64,000 nt of DNA from Tupaia tana (taxonomy: Eukaryota; Chordata; Mammalia; Scandentia; Tupaiidae): assembly GCA_026018925.1 (NCBI GenBank), contig JAKSZU010000020.1:43245102-43309101 (forward strand). The letters are read 5' to 3'. Shown here one piece after another: positions 9,284 through 20,214 of this stretch. The translations under genes were made by a program, and so were the position numbers. The first letter of the stretch is position 1. Each line of letters starts with the position of its first letter. Below the pieces are notes generated by a model. It was not told where the DNA came from. It did not search any database and worked only from the letters and a program-made list of their open reading frames with translations.

Positions 9284-9870
9284 TGTGGGCAGGTTCCAGC
9301 CAAACCAGGAACTGGGCATAGAGATTGAATGCGTCACTTTCTCTGGGCCTGTCTCTTCATTTGTAAAATAAAGGTATTGAACTAGGTGACTTTGAGGTCA
9401 CTCCCAGCTCCAGGAGCTAGGTTTCCGTGGCTACAAAGGCCCCTCCCAGCGGACTGCCTTATCACCTAGGCATCCAGAAAGGTGTGCTGGCCACCGGCCA
9501 TAAAGGCCTTCCTGGCAAATCCTGCTGAAGAGTCTATCCTGCACTTGTCACTGTCCTGTCCCTCAACCCTCCCTCGACACATACACACACACGCACACGT
9601 TTAGGCAGAGATGCGTGACCCAAGGAAACTTTCAGCTCCAGGTCCACGTAGATGCTGAGCAACTGCTTGGCTTTTCATAAGACCGTTTGTTCTCAGCTCT
9701 TCTATTTACCAAACGAAACTCTGCACTCCTGATGGGGCAGTTTGTTTGTTCTGGTGTTTACCATGCAAGGCTGCTCATGCCAACCCCTGATCACTTGTCT
9801 ACACTGGTTTCCCATCACCCACTGCAGCAAACCCCGTGGGCTGCCAACTCAGCAACCCTTGTCCCTCCCC
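9284..9870 (+). repeat. Local duplication, copy 2
   Basis: Partner of 7457-7843, about 1.8-2.0 kb downstream and in the same orientation. It includes an extra block of roughly 190 bp (about 9440-9650) with a short CA-rich tract near 9583. Divergence between copies is considerable, so the event is old. Confidence 0.75.
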
Positions 9871-10355
9871 CACTCCTGCCTGGTCGTGGACTCCAGGAAT
9901 GGGCCCGTCTCTCCAGGGGGTGAACCAAGATTGGTCTGAGCCCATCGTGGTGGTTCCACTCCCCTTGCCAGTGACTAGCTTAGGAATGAGCATGCGATGC
10001 AGTTTTGGCCACTGAGGCATGAGGATAAATCTAACGACAGATTCTGAAGGAAGATTTTCCTCACTGATTAAAAAGATACAAGTCAAGACAGAAATAAACA
10101 GGCAAGCCTCTCTTCCTCTCCGGTCACCTTGTGATCAGAAGATCAAGTCTGAGAAGAAAACATCATACTGAAGATGGCAGAGCAAACTAAAATGGAATGA
10201 CAGATCCTTCATGATAGAGTTGAGCCACTGAATCCAGTCTCGGTGGGACTGCCCTCCCTTCAGTATATTTTCAGCTAATCCATCTTCCCTGATGTGTGAG
10301 CCAGGCGAGCTGCAGGCTTCTGTTTCTGGCCACTGAATGCATGCTGGTACATTGC
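9870..10355 (+). mobile_element. Old interspersed repeat, LTR-like
   Basis: Stretches such as CCCCTTGCCAGTGACTAG, TGGCCACTGAGGCATGAGGA, GGAAGATTTTCCTCACTGA, GAAGATGGCAGAGCA and the end CTTCTGTTTCTGGCCACTG recall a common old mammalian repeat with an LTR-like 3' end. I cannot name the family securely. No coding frame. Confidence 0.4.
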
Positions 10356-10439
10356 AGGGTGACACTCACACTTCAGTGTACCGGGCCCCGCTCTGACGCC
10401 TCATCGCTGTCACCATGCACTGGCTCAGGCTGAGCAGCC

Positions 10440-10760
10440 TAGCCTTGGCCCTTCCCTGCCAAACGTCACACTCCCCTTTCAAGTTCCAAGCAAAGCACTT
10501 TCTCTATACAGCCGCCCACCTTCCTCGCAAGGCTGCGCCGCCCTGATGTGCAGCCTTCCTCGCGACCCCCCTTACGCGGTTAGCGTCTGCATGCCTGTCC
10601 GCCGCACTAGACTGTGAACCTCTGGGGGGCAGGGGCCTCCGCGGCCGGTTCCTCCTGGATGTGCAGCCTCTGCACACGCGCCTGACTCACGGGCACACAA
10701 CCCACCTCTGCTGAACGAATGCAATGCCCGACTTTATCACTTCGGAATGCCGTTCGCGCC
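10440..10760 (+). mobile_element. L2 relic
   Basis: The order CAAACGTCACACTCCCC, CACTAGACTGTGAACCTC, GGGGGGCAGGGGCC and CTGAACGAATGC follows the 3' end of L2 in plus orientation. Strongly diverged. Confidence 0.5.
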
Positions 10761-11586
10761 TAACTTTGAAAGTTTAACTTCTTTTTATTTCAGCATGGAC
10801 CTTGCTCAGTGAGCTACGGCTCAAAATCGCAGTTTGAATAATCAAAGTTTCTGAGACAACATGACCACCAGTTTCTAACTGAGTCCTCCACAGACTTTGC
10901 AGGTGGCTTTAGAGTTACGTTTGACAGTCTGACAAGCACTCGCATTTACCCCATCAAAAGAAATGGGCAGTGGAGGGAAGCCGGCCCCACGCCACGCGGC
11001 TAGCCTGAGATCCTGCCCTAGGTGCGACTCAGCCCCGAACTACAGAGGCGGCAAGGCACAAGGGCCCACCGGGCCGGTCACCTCAAGAGCGCGGGTGCAG
11101 GCCTGGTTTGCAAAGGAACCGAAGCTCTCAGAACGGAAACGTGGAACAAAAAGACTTCGGGGCACGGGTCCCAGATCCGAATCGGCTTGCCTCCAGCTCT
11201 CCAATATGTCCTGAAACTGCTGAGCCAAGACCAGACTTCCGCACCCCGCAGTCCGCTGCTCCTCCCTGCGCTGCCTCCAGGGAAGCCATTCGAATCCTCT
11301 CTGCACACAGGTAAAGCCTGTTCTGGTCGCTCTGGAGAGTGACAGTGTAAACGTCCACCGCTGCCCGACGTGGAACACAAGGCGCACCCCACGGTGCACA
11401 GGAAGCCCCTGAGAGCTGGGACCAGCAGTTCCAGCAGGTCCTCACTGGGGCCCAGCGCCTCCTGGGAAGGTAGATCACGTTAGTGTGAGGGCGGAGGGTC
11501 ACACTAGGGTGGAGACGGCGCGTTCAGATACGGGAGTCAATCCCCTATTCATCTTGCAGTATAATCAAACTCCTGAGGGGTCGCTG
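10761..11586. other. Unassigned GC-rich sequence
   Basis: From about 10960 the DNA becomes GC- and CpG-richer and several frames of 70-124 codons overlap on both strands (for example 11128-11502 minus, 11022-11342 plus). Overlap in many frames is what GC-rich noncoding DNA gives. No domain is recognised. Confidence 0.45.
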
Positions 11587-11688
11587 CACTCCTTGCAGGG
11601 AAAAAAAAGCGACAAAGAGAGAAAATGCAAGAAATGACACTCCTTGCAGGGAAAAAAAAGTGACAAAGAGAGAAAATGCAAGAAATGA
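11587..11688 (+). repeat. 51-bp direct tandem duplication
   Basis: Two adjacent 51-bp units (11587-11637, 11638-11688) differ at one base (gcgac versus gtgac near 11610/11661). Each starts CACTCCTTGCAGGG and holds an A8 run. It is a recent tandem duplication. Confidence 0.97.
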
Positions 11689-11879
11689 CACCGCCTAGAT
11701 AGGCAGGTGCCCGAAGCTGGCGGGGAGGCAGGGCCAGCAGGGTGCCAGCCTGCCATCAGAAAGCAGCCGTGGTCGGCCTCAGAAATCAAACAGAAAGTTA
11801 CCCGCTCACTCTTCACACCAGCCGCTCGCTGTCGGCCTGAAAAACACATGAATGCTACGGCACCGTCATTCCATCATCA

Positions 11880-12080
11880 AAGTGCGTGAGGGCCTACTAT
11901 GTGCTACCATTGGGGACACAGAGAGAAGAGAAAACTCTTCCCCCAGGAAATCCTCACAAAAGTAGCGGAGACAAAACAGCGTGGCCGTGCTGAAACAGAG
12001 GTCGGGAGACACTTCTACAGAGACGGGGTCCTATCTGAGCGCGGCCCGGCCTCCCGGGACACAAGGCTGAAATGCCTTGA
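11880..12080 (-). mobile_element. L2 relic
   Basis: GGCCTACTATGTGCTACCATTGGGGACACAGAGAGAAGA is the typical complement of an L2 3' end ('ctactatgtgcca...ggggata'). The copy then decays into GC-rich DNA. Confidence 0.45.
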
Positions 12081-12104
12081 AAGATGAGAGTTCCCCGGGC
12101 GAGT

Positions 12105-12440
12105 AAAGGAAAGTGTCCGGGCCGTGGTGGGCGCCCAGGCACAGGGACAGCTCCGAAGTCAGGGAGCTGGCGCGGCCCGGTGGCTGGGCCGGAGCCCGGT
12201 CAGTCTGCTGGACGGCGGACAGCGGCCTTCCCCGCCTCAGCCCCGGCCGCCTCTCCAGACCATGCCTTCCCCTGCCCTGCGCGGTCACCCCTGAACGCCC
12301 ACCGCGCCTTGCGAGGCTTCCCTTCCTGAGCCCGGGCCCTGCCTCTGCCTGGCGTGCCCCCTCGCGTGGCCTCTCCGCGGGTGGGCCCTCAGGACCGGGC
12401 GAGGCCTCTCCAGGTCCTTCCGCGTCCACCCGATGACGGT
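12105..12440. promoter_or_regulatory. CpG-rich patch, possible CpG island
   Basis: About 330 bp is GC-rich with many retained CpG dinucleotides (GGCGCGGCCCGG, GGACGGCGGACAGCGG, CCGCGGGTGGG). It is not part of the CpG-rich SINE. It could be an unmethylated promoter or a biased-composition patch. No convincing exon, TATA box or long conserved frame accompanies it. Open frames on both strands (12031-12429 minus, 12113-12436 plus) reflect composition. Confidence 0.35.
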
Positions 12441-12489
12441 CCAGTTCCTTCCCTGCTCCGTGACTGGGCGTCTTAGGAGGCCACGCAGC

Positions 12490-12640
12490 AGCGGGGCAGG
12501 CACGTGCTTTGACGTCGAGTAGAGCTGGGCTTGAGTCTCAGCTGCCGCAACCCGGCGGCTCACGGTGGGGACTGAAGGAGGTGGTGACACTGACCGTCCC
12601 AAGGCACAGGCCGTGCTCAGTAAGCTGTGACTACTGGGCT
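12490..12640 (+). mobile_element. MIR relic
   Basis: GTGCTTTGACGTCGAGTAG, GCTTGAGTCTCAGCTGCCGC and CCCGTGCTCAG-like downstream sequence follow the MIR order in plus orientation. Confidence 0.4.
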
Positions 12641-13862
12641 ATCGAGTGCCCGGGGGACATCTATTCCCGTTCCCACCTCCAAGCTTCATTTTACAGTCTC
12701 GACTCTCGCCCATTTTTCATCTTCCTTTTCTTCCCACCCTGCCATTTATCCCTCAGCAGGAGAAAGTCCCCACCTCTGAGACCCTGCGGGCTGCACGAAG
12801 GGTCGGCACTCGCGATGGCTCTGAAAGGACAGTAAGCACTTGGCGCCGTGGATCTGGCATGATACGAGCGTGCCAACAAGTGGGAACGGTGAGTAACAAC
12901 GGAGACAGAGAAACACGCGGCCTCACTCACGCGGACGACTGCAGGGGCCCCTCCTCGCAACTGTGAGGTACATGCCGCCAACATCTGTTAGCCATCAGGA
13001 CGGACAGCATCTGAGATTGTCATCTTGTTCTTGGGAAGCCACCGTCACCGACATGGATTCCGGGGGGCGATGAGAGACGCTGAGGCCTGGAGAGACCGTG
13101 ACTGAATGCAGAAAGCATGGGGAAGGGGAGAGGCCAGAGCAGAGGCCGCTTCTGAGGGACATCCCACATGTCATGCAAAACACACGGGTCATGAATGCAG
13201 AAGCCCAGGGTTTCAAGATCTGCAACCAATGACAGGACTGACCTTGAGACTTCGGTTAGCTCACTGTAAATCGAGCTGCTTGACCTTGGCATGGAGGTCA
13301 CTCGTGGTAACTTGACCACTTATCAGACCCCAAAATCCCAGATTAGACACTGAGCTTTTTTCTGTATTCGTGTCTGCCATCTGTAAAAAGGAGCTGAGAG
13401 CACAATCCCCCCACCCCGCAGTGCTCCTGGGAAGACGGCGCTGACAGCCACACCTGGCACACTGGAGGAATTAAACAAGAAAGAACAAGAAAGATGGCGT
13501 CTGTCAAAAGTCCATGTACCTTTAACAAATTTTTGATAGAGATTCATAAGTCTTCCTATTGCAGAAGTGATCATTCAACAAAAAATTCTGTAACCCAACT
13601 TGAGCTAGTCTGGGATACAACATCAAATTGTCTTTCTAGTTCATTTTTCAAAAAAAATTGGTTGGAGTACATAATGATTCTTTCCAGATCCATGTTTTCT
13701 TCAGAAAATGTAAGTGACTTATTCGGAGGATTAAAAAAAAAAAAAAAAAACGCAATAAAACTCATGTAAATCTTTGATTTCTACTTCAGTCTTAACTCGG
13801 ACTTTGAAAAGAATGACCCCTCAGGAGTATGCAGGCATACCGCTTGTTTTCCCACGCAATTC
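12641..13862. other. Unassigned sequence, no gene seen
   Basis: Contains a possible MIR piece near 13365-13470 (gccatctgtaaaaaggagct, cacacctggcacac) and an A18-type run near 13733. Other frames are short and featureless. Confidence 0.45.
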
Positions 13863-14777
13863 ATGGAGGCTCTAGAAAGCAAACAGACCACAGAAATATC
13901 ACCCAGTGTTTGCCAAAGTCAACAAAACCTTCCCTATTTCCAAATTTCACTTGTGCCAGATCACTTTGGCCCCCTTACAGAGCTGGTGACCAAAACTTAT
14001 AACTTATTTTACAGCTCAAGCTACACAGTTCTGTTTCAGTTCCTAAAAGAGATTCCAGAAGATTCTAGTCCTGCCTTGTCCTTCTGCCCACCGGGTAATT
14101 CCCTCCCACTAGGAGAGTCCTCGTTGCTCACGTGGACTTCTGCTGTCTGTCTTCCCGGTGTCTCCCATGTGAGTCAGCACACCCACTGCGTGGTCGACCC
14201 CGTGCTACAGCACAGACTGACCCCAGCGTGTGCACTCCTGCCACAGAATCGAACGCCTCTCGTCGCGAATGGATACATGGCTGGGGTAAATGGGCAGGCG
14301 AGCATGCACACCCCATGCCACCCGCTGCACACAGAAGGCCCTCTCCTCTCCTTGAAGACTTTCCCAGTCTCCTCTGGAAGCGCGTCTTTACTGATCACCA
14401 CTCAATGCCGAGTGTCTCCTGCCACTGTGCCTTACACACTCAGTGTGTGGGGGAGCTGTCCCCTTCTGACTTCAGCACATTGCTGCAAGGAGACTCGCTC
14501 TGGGCGCCGTCCTTCAGTTCTCACAAGCTTCATCTACTCAGAACCCCCCTGCTGCCCAGGCTTCCCTCGTCCTGCCTCGTCTCTCACAGAAGACGCAGCT
14601 CAGCGGTGCCCAGAGCGGGGCCCAGGGCGAGACTCTCACTCAAGTGTGCATCATACTCACCTACAGATGTCAAAAGAAAGAAAACCTACCAAAAATATAC
14701 ACGGACTTACACTTAACACTGTTTTCTGGGAAGGCCACAAGGAACTATTCAAAGTGTTTGCACTGGGGAAGGCCTGA
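13863..14777 (+). other. Longest open frame (304 codons), not recognised
   Basis: An uninterrupted plus-strand frame of 304 codons starts ATG at 13863. The protein is rich in Ser, Pro, Cys, His and Thr, with no domain, signal peptide or membrane segment I can identify. Other frames are also open here (14132-14716), which argues for low stop-codon density rather than coding. There is no clear splice or promoter context. I infer noncoding. Confidence 0.15.
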
Positions 14778-14826
14778 GGGTTAGGTGGGAAGAGTCTGAA
14801 GACATGCCTTTCTGTACAGTCTAACT

Positions 14827-15077
14827 TTTTTGGAGAGGTTTTTGCTATAGGGCGTGTGCACTCACCAGACAGACAGAGACATAGAGACAGAAAGCGAGAA
14901 ATCACCCCCCAGGGGGGATGCCCACGCCACAATCCCTTCTCCTCCATCCTCCTCTCGGGATCTTGGGTATGCATGCACATGTGCCCGGTGTGAGTTTAAG
15001 CCACTGGTTCTGGGACTTGAACCGCGGTCGACTACATGGGAGTCCAGCGACATAGCCATTACGCTAACTCCTGGTCC
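14827..15077 (-). mobile_element. Long-form tRNA SINE
   Basis: Complete copy from TTGGAGAGGTTTTTGCTATAG to CTAACTCCTGGTCCC. A TSD around acagtctaa(c/t)ttttt flanks it (14816-14829 and 15083-15097). Confidence 0.94.
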
Positions 15078-15289
15078 CACATACAGTCTAATTTTTACTT
15101 GGGACATGGATGTCATGTATAATTTTTTTTTTCAGTGAAAAACAATTCAGATGCCAAAGGCCTTCTCCTAGAAACTATCATTTAGTATATCTGAGAAGAG
15201 GGTCTTGATATCTCAGTTTTGTTTAAAGCTCTGAGTAATTTTGATGTGGAGGCAGAGTTGACGAGTTCCCCCATGAGACAGGAAAACAA

Positions 15290-15345
15290 GTGTGTGTGTG
15301 TGTTTGTGTGTGTGTGTCTGTGTGCACACACGTGTGTGTGTGTGA
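15290..15345. repeat. (GT)n-rich microsatellite
   Basis: GT run interrupted by T, C and GCACACAC units. Adjacent open frames reflect the repeat only. Confidence 0.9.
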
Positions 15346-15431
15346 TGTGTAGACGTAAGTGCATCTGTAATTGTGTGGCAGGGTAGGAGGTGGGGGCAGG
15401 ATTTTGTAAATTAAAAAATAAAAAGAAGAGG

Positions 15432-15717
15432 GGACCAGCAGTTAGCGTAATGGCTATGTTACTGGACTCCCATGTAGTCAATCGTGGTTCGCGTCCTGGA
15501 CCCAGTGGCTTAAAACTCACGCCGGGCACGTGTGCGTGCGTGCCCAAGATCCCGAGAGGAGAATGGAGGAGAAGGGATTGCGGTGTGACCACCCCCCTGG
15601 GGGGTGCTTTCTCGCTTTCTGTCTCTATGTCTCTCTCTGTCTGTCCGGCGAGCGCACGCGCCCTATAGTGAAAACCTCTCCAATAAATAAATAAATGAAT
15701 AAATAAATAAATAAATA
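15432..15717 (+). mobile_element. Long-form tRNA SINE with (AAAT)n tail
   Basis: Near-consensus long form. The tail expanded into AAATA repeats. TSD aaataaaaagaag lies at both ends (about 15416-15430 and 15717-15730). Confidence 0.94.
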
Positions 15718-16029
15718 AATAAAAAGAAGGAGGCCAGACGTTGGCATAGAAGTGAAATGAGGAGGTTCTGGTTTGAGTCCAGAGACTCCCCACACGTTCA
15801 TCTGAGAACACCCCCCAAGTCTTGGCTGGCTAATACTGGAAATGGGTCAGAACCTAAAGACTCAGAGTGCTTCTCTCTTGCTCAATGAATAAATGAATTT
15901 TAAATACAGTCTCCCCTCCTACTACGCCTCCCGTGGGTCTCCCTGTCTCTCCTATCCAGAAGCCAGATCCTTTCCCCAAGGAAAATGCCAGCGTGGAGCT
16001 CACTCTCCAGCAGAGGGAGGGTACTCGAT

Positions 16030-16165
16030 ACTGAAGAGCGTGACCTTGGGAGCCAGGCAGCCCCAGTTCAAGGCTTGTCTCCCCGCCAGTGACTCTGCGA
16101 CTTCTTTCTGCCTGTTTCTTCATCCAGACTCGCGTCCTAATGCGTGTGCGTATGTAATACGTGGT
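16030..16165 (+). mobile_element. MIR relic
   Basis: GAAGAGCGTGACCTTGGGAG, CCCAGTTCAAGGCTTGTCTC, CAGTGACTCTGCGACTTC follow the MIR core in plus orientation. Confidence 0.5.
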
Positions 16166-16462
16166 TATGTCTAGAGCCCTCAGAGCCGGGCTGGGATGGA
16201 CCCTGAGCAGCGCAGTCCCTGGCCACGAGCACGTGGAGGAGGTGAGCAGCTCGGCGTCTGACCGCATGGCCGGGGTGCACTGGGAAAACGTGTCAGGTGA
16301 GGAGGAGCTTCACTTAAAAGCCCAGCCAGCCTTGCAGGGAGCACCAGACCGCAGGGCGGCGAGCCCAGCATCAGAGCGGTAGGGCTGGCAGTGTGGACGG
16401 GAAGGCCCCAGTCTGGGTGGCCGCCGCCGCTCTGTTTCTCAGCGAGTCACCAGTTCCTGCTT

Positions 16463-16524
16463 TTCTCGGCCTCCCTTTCTGCAGGGCCAGCTAGATCTCA
16501 AATGTTCCTTGGAGAGTGCATGAG
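16463..16524 (+). repeat. Source of the 62-bp insert at 17188
   Basis: This stretch reappears at 17188-17249 with two mismatches in 62 positions, in the same orientation. Here it lies in ordinary unassigned sequence, so this looks like the original. Confidence 0.95.
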
Positions 16525-16577
16525 AGCTAAACTTTCATTCTTTATTCTCTCTTTCAAAACCCTGAATAGGGCTGAGC

Positions 16578-16594
16578 AGGCACACGCACACGTG

Positions 16595-16622
<28 letters not shown>
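16578..16622. repeat. (AC)n microsatellite
   Basis: Imperfect then pure CA run. Confidence 0.95.
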
Positions 16623-16625
<3 letters not shown>

Positions 16626-17047
16626 CTCCCTGCCTGGATTATTCAGTGATTGCTTATTCCATTTTCTGAGTTGAAAATGCAGATACTTCATTTCACCTGC
16701 TGGGATATCTGCTTCTTTCTGAAAACATCCTGGCTAGCCCTGGCTAGGATACCTCCTCCATGGACCGGCGGCTCTCACCTCCCTTACGGAGTTTCACCTC
16801 CTTAGGCCGAAGCGTGGTGTCTCCCTACACAGGGGCATCCTCTGCAATGAGTCTTTTCTTCTATCATGTCGCACACGCGCCCAGGTTCAGAGCATTTTGT
16901 GGCAGGAGCAGAACACGGTAAATGTCTGCAGAGTGGGAGTTCCTCTCCCGGACTCAGCTGACATTGTCTGAGGCCCCTACGGAAGGCAGAAAGGTGTTAC
17001 CTTGCAGTTTCCATAAGAATGGGTATGGGGTGGAGAGGGAATGAGTG

Positions 17048-17386
17048 TTTTTTCTTTTTATTTTGGAAAGGTGTTTGCTATAGGGTGCATGCGCTCTCCA
17101 GAAAGACAGAGAGAGACAGAGAGATAGAAAGCGAGAAATTACCCCCCCCCCCCCCAGAGGGGATGGCCACACCACAATCCCTTCTCCTTCTCAGCCTCCC
17201 TTTCTGCAGGGCCAGCTAGATTTCAAATGTTCCTTGGAGAGTGCATGAGTGCAAGATCTCCTCTCAGGATCTCGGGCACGCACGCACATGCACCCAGTGT
17301 GAGTTTAAGCCACCAGGTCCAGGACTCGAACCGCAGTGACTACATGGGAGTCCAGCAACATAGCCATTACGCTAACTGCTGATCCA
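17048..17386 (-). mobile_element. Long-form SINE carrying a 62-bp templated insert
   Basis: The outer parts are a standard long-form SINE with TSD ggaatgagtg at 17038-17047 and 17387-17396. Between CAATCCCTTCTCC and ATCTCCTCTCAGGATCTCGGG, positions 17188-17249 hold a copy of 16463-16524 instead of the usual few bases. A short CTTCTC/TTCTC homology exists at the left joint. The insert arose after or during SINE insertion. Confidence 0.92.
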
Positions 17387-17396
17387 GGAATGAGTG

Positions 17397-18530
17397 ATTT
17401 TTAATAGATGAGTCTTTGGGCTTTTGAATGAGAGGCATTTGCTATTAGGCCCTGGTTCTAACATCAGTAGCGTGGCCCTTTGTTCTTTACTAAAACTGCC
17501 TGGGAACAACCTCGGCATGCTATTGCACTATTAAATATGTAGGCCTTATCCCACTACAAATCGTATTATGAAAACTGAGTGTCAACACAAGGGAACACTG
17601 ATAGGAAAAGGCTACCTCACTATTGACAAGGAGCAGACCCTTCTGACCTGAGTTAGTTCCCTTCTGGGCCCGGGCCGAGGCCAGTCTCCTCATCGCCAAC
17701 CCCCCACACGCACCCAAAAAAGCACTCAGGGAGGACATTCTGCCAAGAGCGTGTCCACACTTCCTAAAGAATCGGTTTCGGTATGAACCACAGCAAGCAG
17801 CCTGCATTCAGAATGACCCCTGTCTTTCCGAAGACGGGGGACACAGTCCAATCCACACATTTTTGAGTTTTTATGAGGACATGTTCTCACAGTTTCCACT
17901 TCAGTCCTCCAAACCACTCTAGTGAACAGGGCGTCGTCTCTGTGAGCTTGTCCTCACTCTGTGAACTCTGGATTCACCTACAGTGGCGGTGGCGACACCC
18001 TCCTAGATACGCCTCCCTGCAGCGGCGCTGCCCAGGGGCTCCACGCCGGAATTTGAGCTCTCGTCTTCCAGGATTCTGCAGTCTGCGGCTCTCGGAGCTC
18101 TCCGGTGGGAAGGAGAAGGTTTCCATCTCACAGCTGTTAAACTCGGTTTGCTGTGCACATCCTACACGAGGAAGCTGGCAGCAGGGCCCAGCAAGCCCTG
18201 GACAGACCTGAAGGGAAACCCTCCCCAAGGCAGGTTCTCCTGGGGAAAAACAAAATTAATCGAGGGCTGAAACCAAGAAGGATCTGGTTTAACTTTCTAA
18301 AACAGCCTCTTATTCTTTCTGGGAAAACCCTGCCCAATGACCCAAACTGATTTTCCTCGTTTCAAATGCAAATTGCACACACGGGCATTGTGGAGCGCTT
18401 CTGCGAGGTGGATGGTGCCATCGGTGCCCAAGCTCAGCACCACTCTTCAACTTCCCACCACCAGACCTTACCTTTCCAGGAGACAGATGAAAAGGTCCGA
18501 GGGAGGGAGCGCCCATGGAGATGGGGTGGC
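17397..18530. other. Unassigned sequence, no gene seen
   Basis: Moderately GC-rich, with overlapping frames of 60-110 codons on both strands (for example 17873-18211). Nothing is recognised as exon or repeat. Confidence 0.45.
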
Positions 18531-18760
18531 TTTTATTAAAGGAGTGTTTTCCCAGACCTTAAGTAAACCTCATCCACTTTTGTCAGTCAGGGCCGACAGT
18601 TGAGAGCAATATTAGAGGAGGTAATTGCATGTATCAGTCAACAGCTTTTGTCCTGTGGCCGCCGAGAATTACAGTAAAACGGCACAGGAAAACAGCGTAC
18701 TGGATTAAAGGCAAAAAAGATCTTTCTCCAGTTTCTCCCTACTCACCAGCTGTTGTGTTC
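18530..18760. promoter_or_regulatory. Repeat-free block, possible conserved noncoding element
   Basis: Repeat-free DNA with motif-like words GAGGTAATTGCATGTATC (homeodomain/POU-like), GAATTACAGTAAAAC, GGATTAAAGG and TTTTATTAAAGG. Known enhancers often look like this, but conservation cannot be judged from one sequence. Confidence 0.22.
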
Positions 18761-18969
18761 GGCTGTAGAGACAGAGCAGCACTAATATCTGGGGGAAATC
18801 TAACCTACCACAGTCTGGGCCCCCTACCCCTGGCTATCCCTTCTCCTTGAAAGTGAATAATCTTTGACTTTAAAGAGACACTTAAAAAAAAATGCATTCT
18901 ATCTTGCCATAGCAACTAAATTATTAACCATATATAAATCTTTCTCACAAATTACATGAGCACACACAA

Positions 18970-19090
18970 GGGGACTTTGGAAATTTCATGAAAAATGGAA
19001 GCAAAATGTTATTTTGATGCAAAACAATTTTGAAATCCATTCATACTTTTTCATAATACACATTTTCCATAAGCTTTTTATGGTATATGG
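18970..19090 (+). mobile_element. Miniature DNA element, family B, copy 1
   Basis: Starts GGGGACTTTGGAAATTTCATG, holds TGAAATCCATTCATAC and TTTTTCATAATACAC, ends CATTTTCCATAAGCTTTTTATGG. The ends are imperfect inverted repeats. Same layout as 57917-58042 and, inverted, 39298-39410. No coding capacity. Confidence 0.7.
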
Positions 19091-19714
19091 TCTATGGTTT
19101 CTTAGACTGACTACGAAGCAACCACCTCGGAGACTGGATGTCAGTTGGTAACAGGTCCGAACAGTTGCTTAAGTAAACAGTTTGCAAGACAGACACTTTT
19201 CATGTACATTTGATCGTAAATCAGGCCAAGCCAGACTCTGATGAACAGTGAGCAGAGGGGCTTGAAATTTGCCACGGGCAAGTGGGTGCTGGAGTAAGAG
19301 GAAAGGGAGACAGAAGACATTCGCCTACCCCTCTGTACTTGGCACAAATCCCCCCTAGACAAATGAGATTATCACTGACTGGCACCCAAACGCTAGTGTT
19401 AAAAGAACTCCCTTTTTCTCAAGCATGAGAAAATAACCGTAGGAAGCCCCTGAGGTGCTGGGCACAGAGAGGAAGAGACACATTTCTAGGCTTCAGCTGG
19501 GTGTACCTTAGAGGGAGAAAACTGTCTGACCGGGAAAGAACAGAGACCAGCTCCAGGTAGAGTTGGGAGCAGAACATGGAGGGCTGGAGTCATCTAGGAG
19601 AGAGTTAATGAGCCGAGGGCGGGGGACATTTGGGGCCAGATCTGTCATGGTCCCGACAGAGGCCAGCTGGGACACTGACGTGGTGAGCTTAGGACACCTG
19701 ATTTTCAGCTGTGT
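19091..19714. other. Unassigned sequence, no gene seen
   Basis: No repeat or exon is recognised. Frames of 70-113 codons here have no domain. Confidence 0.45.
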
Positions 19715-19890
19715 GTTTAATTGCCAAAGGGTGCCTGTGTGCATGTGTTCCTCCACTTCTCCATCCCACCAGAATTTGGGGCACACATGCACATTTCCCG
19801 GGTGTCTTTTGAAGCCTCCAGATCCAGGACTCGAACTGCAGCTGGTCATGAGGAATCCAGCTTTCTATGCACAGCACTTAACCTCTTTAT
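19715..19890 (-). mobile_element. Old diverged SINE
   Basis: TTTAATTGCCAAAGGG, CATGCACATTTCCCGGG, CCAGATCCAGGACTCGAACTGCAGCTGG and CACTTAACCTC in order match the older SINE group in minus orientation. The CT/GA-rich part is mostly missing. Confidence 0.5.
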
Positions 19891-20214
19891 AGAGTTTGGC
19901 CTCATGGACTTGAAACCCAGTGGCACGTCAGGTAGCCAAGGTCACTGTCATGATAACAAAAGTAAACTGGCATTGTAACTGAGGTGTCGAGAAGTTAGCA
20001 ACGCAGCCAAGTGGGCCACCCGACAAGCACTACGGGAAGGATTCAGACTGAGCTCTGTATCCTCGTAAACCTCGCTCGTGTCACTGAAACCACCTCACAG
20101 CAGGGTGGGTGCGAGGGCAGTAGTACTTCACTCTGCACACGAAGGGTATCAGGAGCTATAGAACGAGCCTGCAGTGTCTTCCCAGGAACCCAGTTTAGTA
20201 AATACTTCGGATGT

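Noticed and set aside
7658-9923. Similar frames in the two duplicated blocks as evidence of paired genes
   Set aside because: Similarity follows from the DNA duplication. The frames begin at TTG rather than ATG, are short, and diverge without a codon pattern.
15732-15890. Another SINE copy
   Set aside because: CTGGTTTGAGTCCAG is B-box-like, but the rest does not follow any of the SINE layouts.
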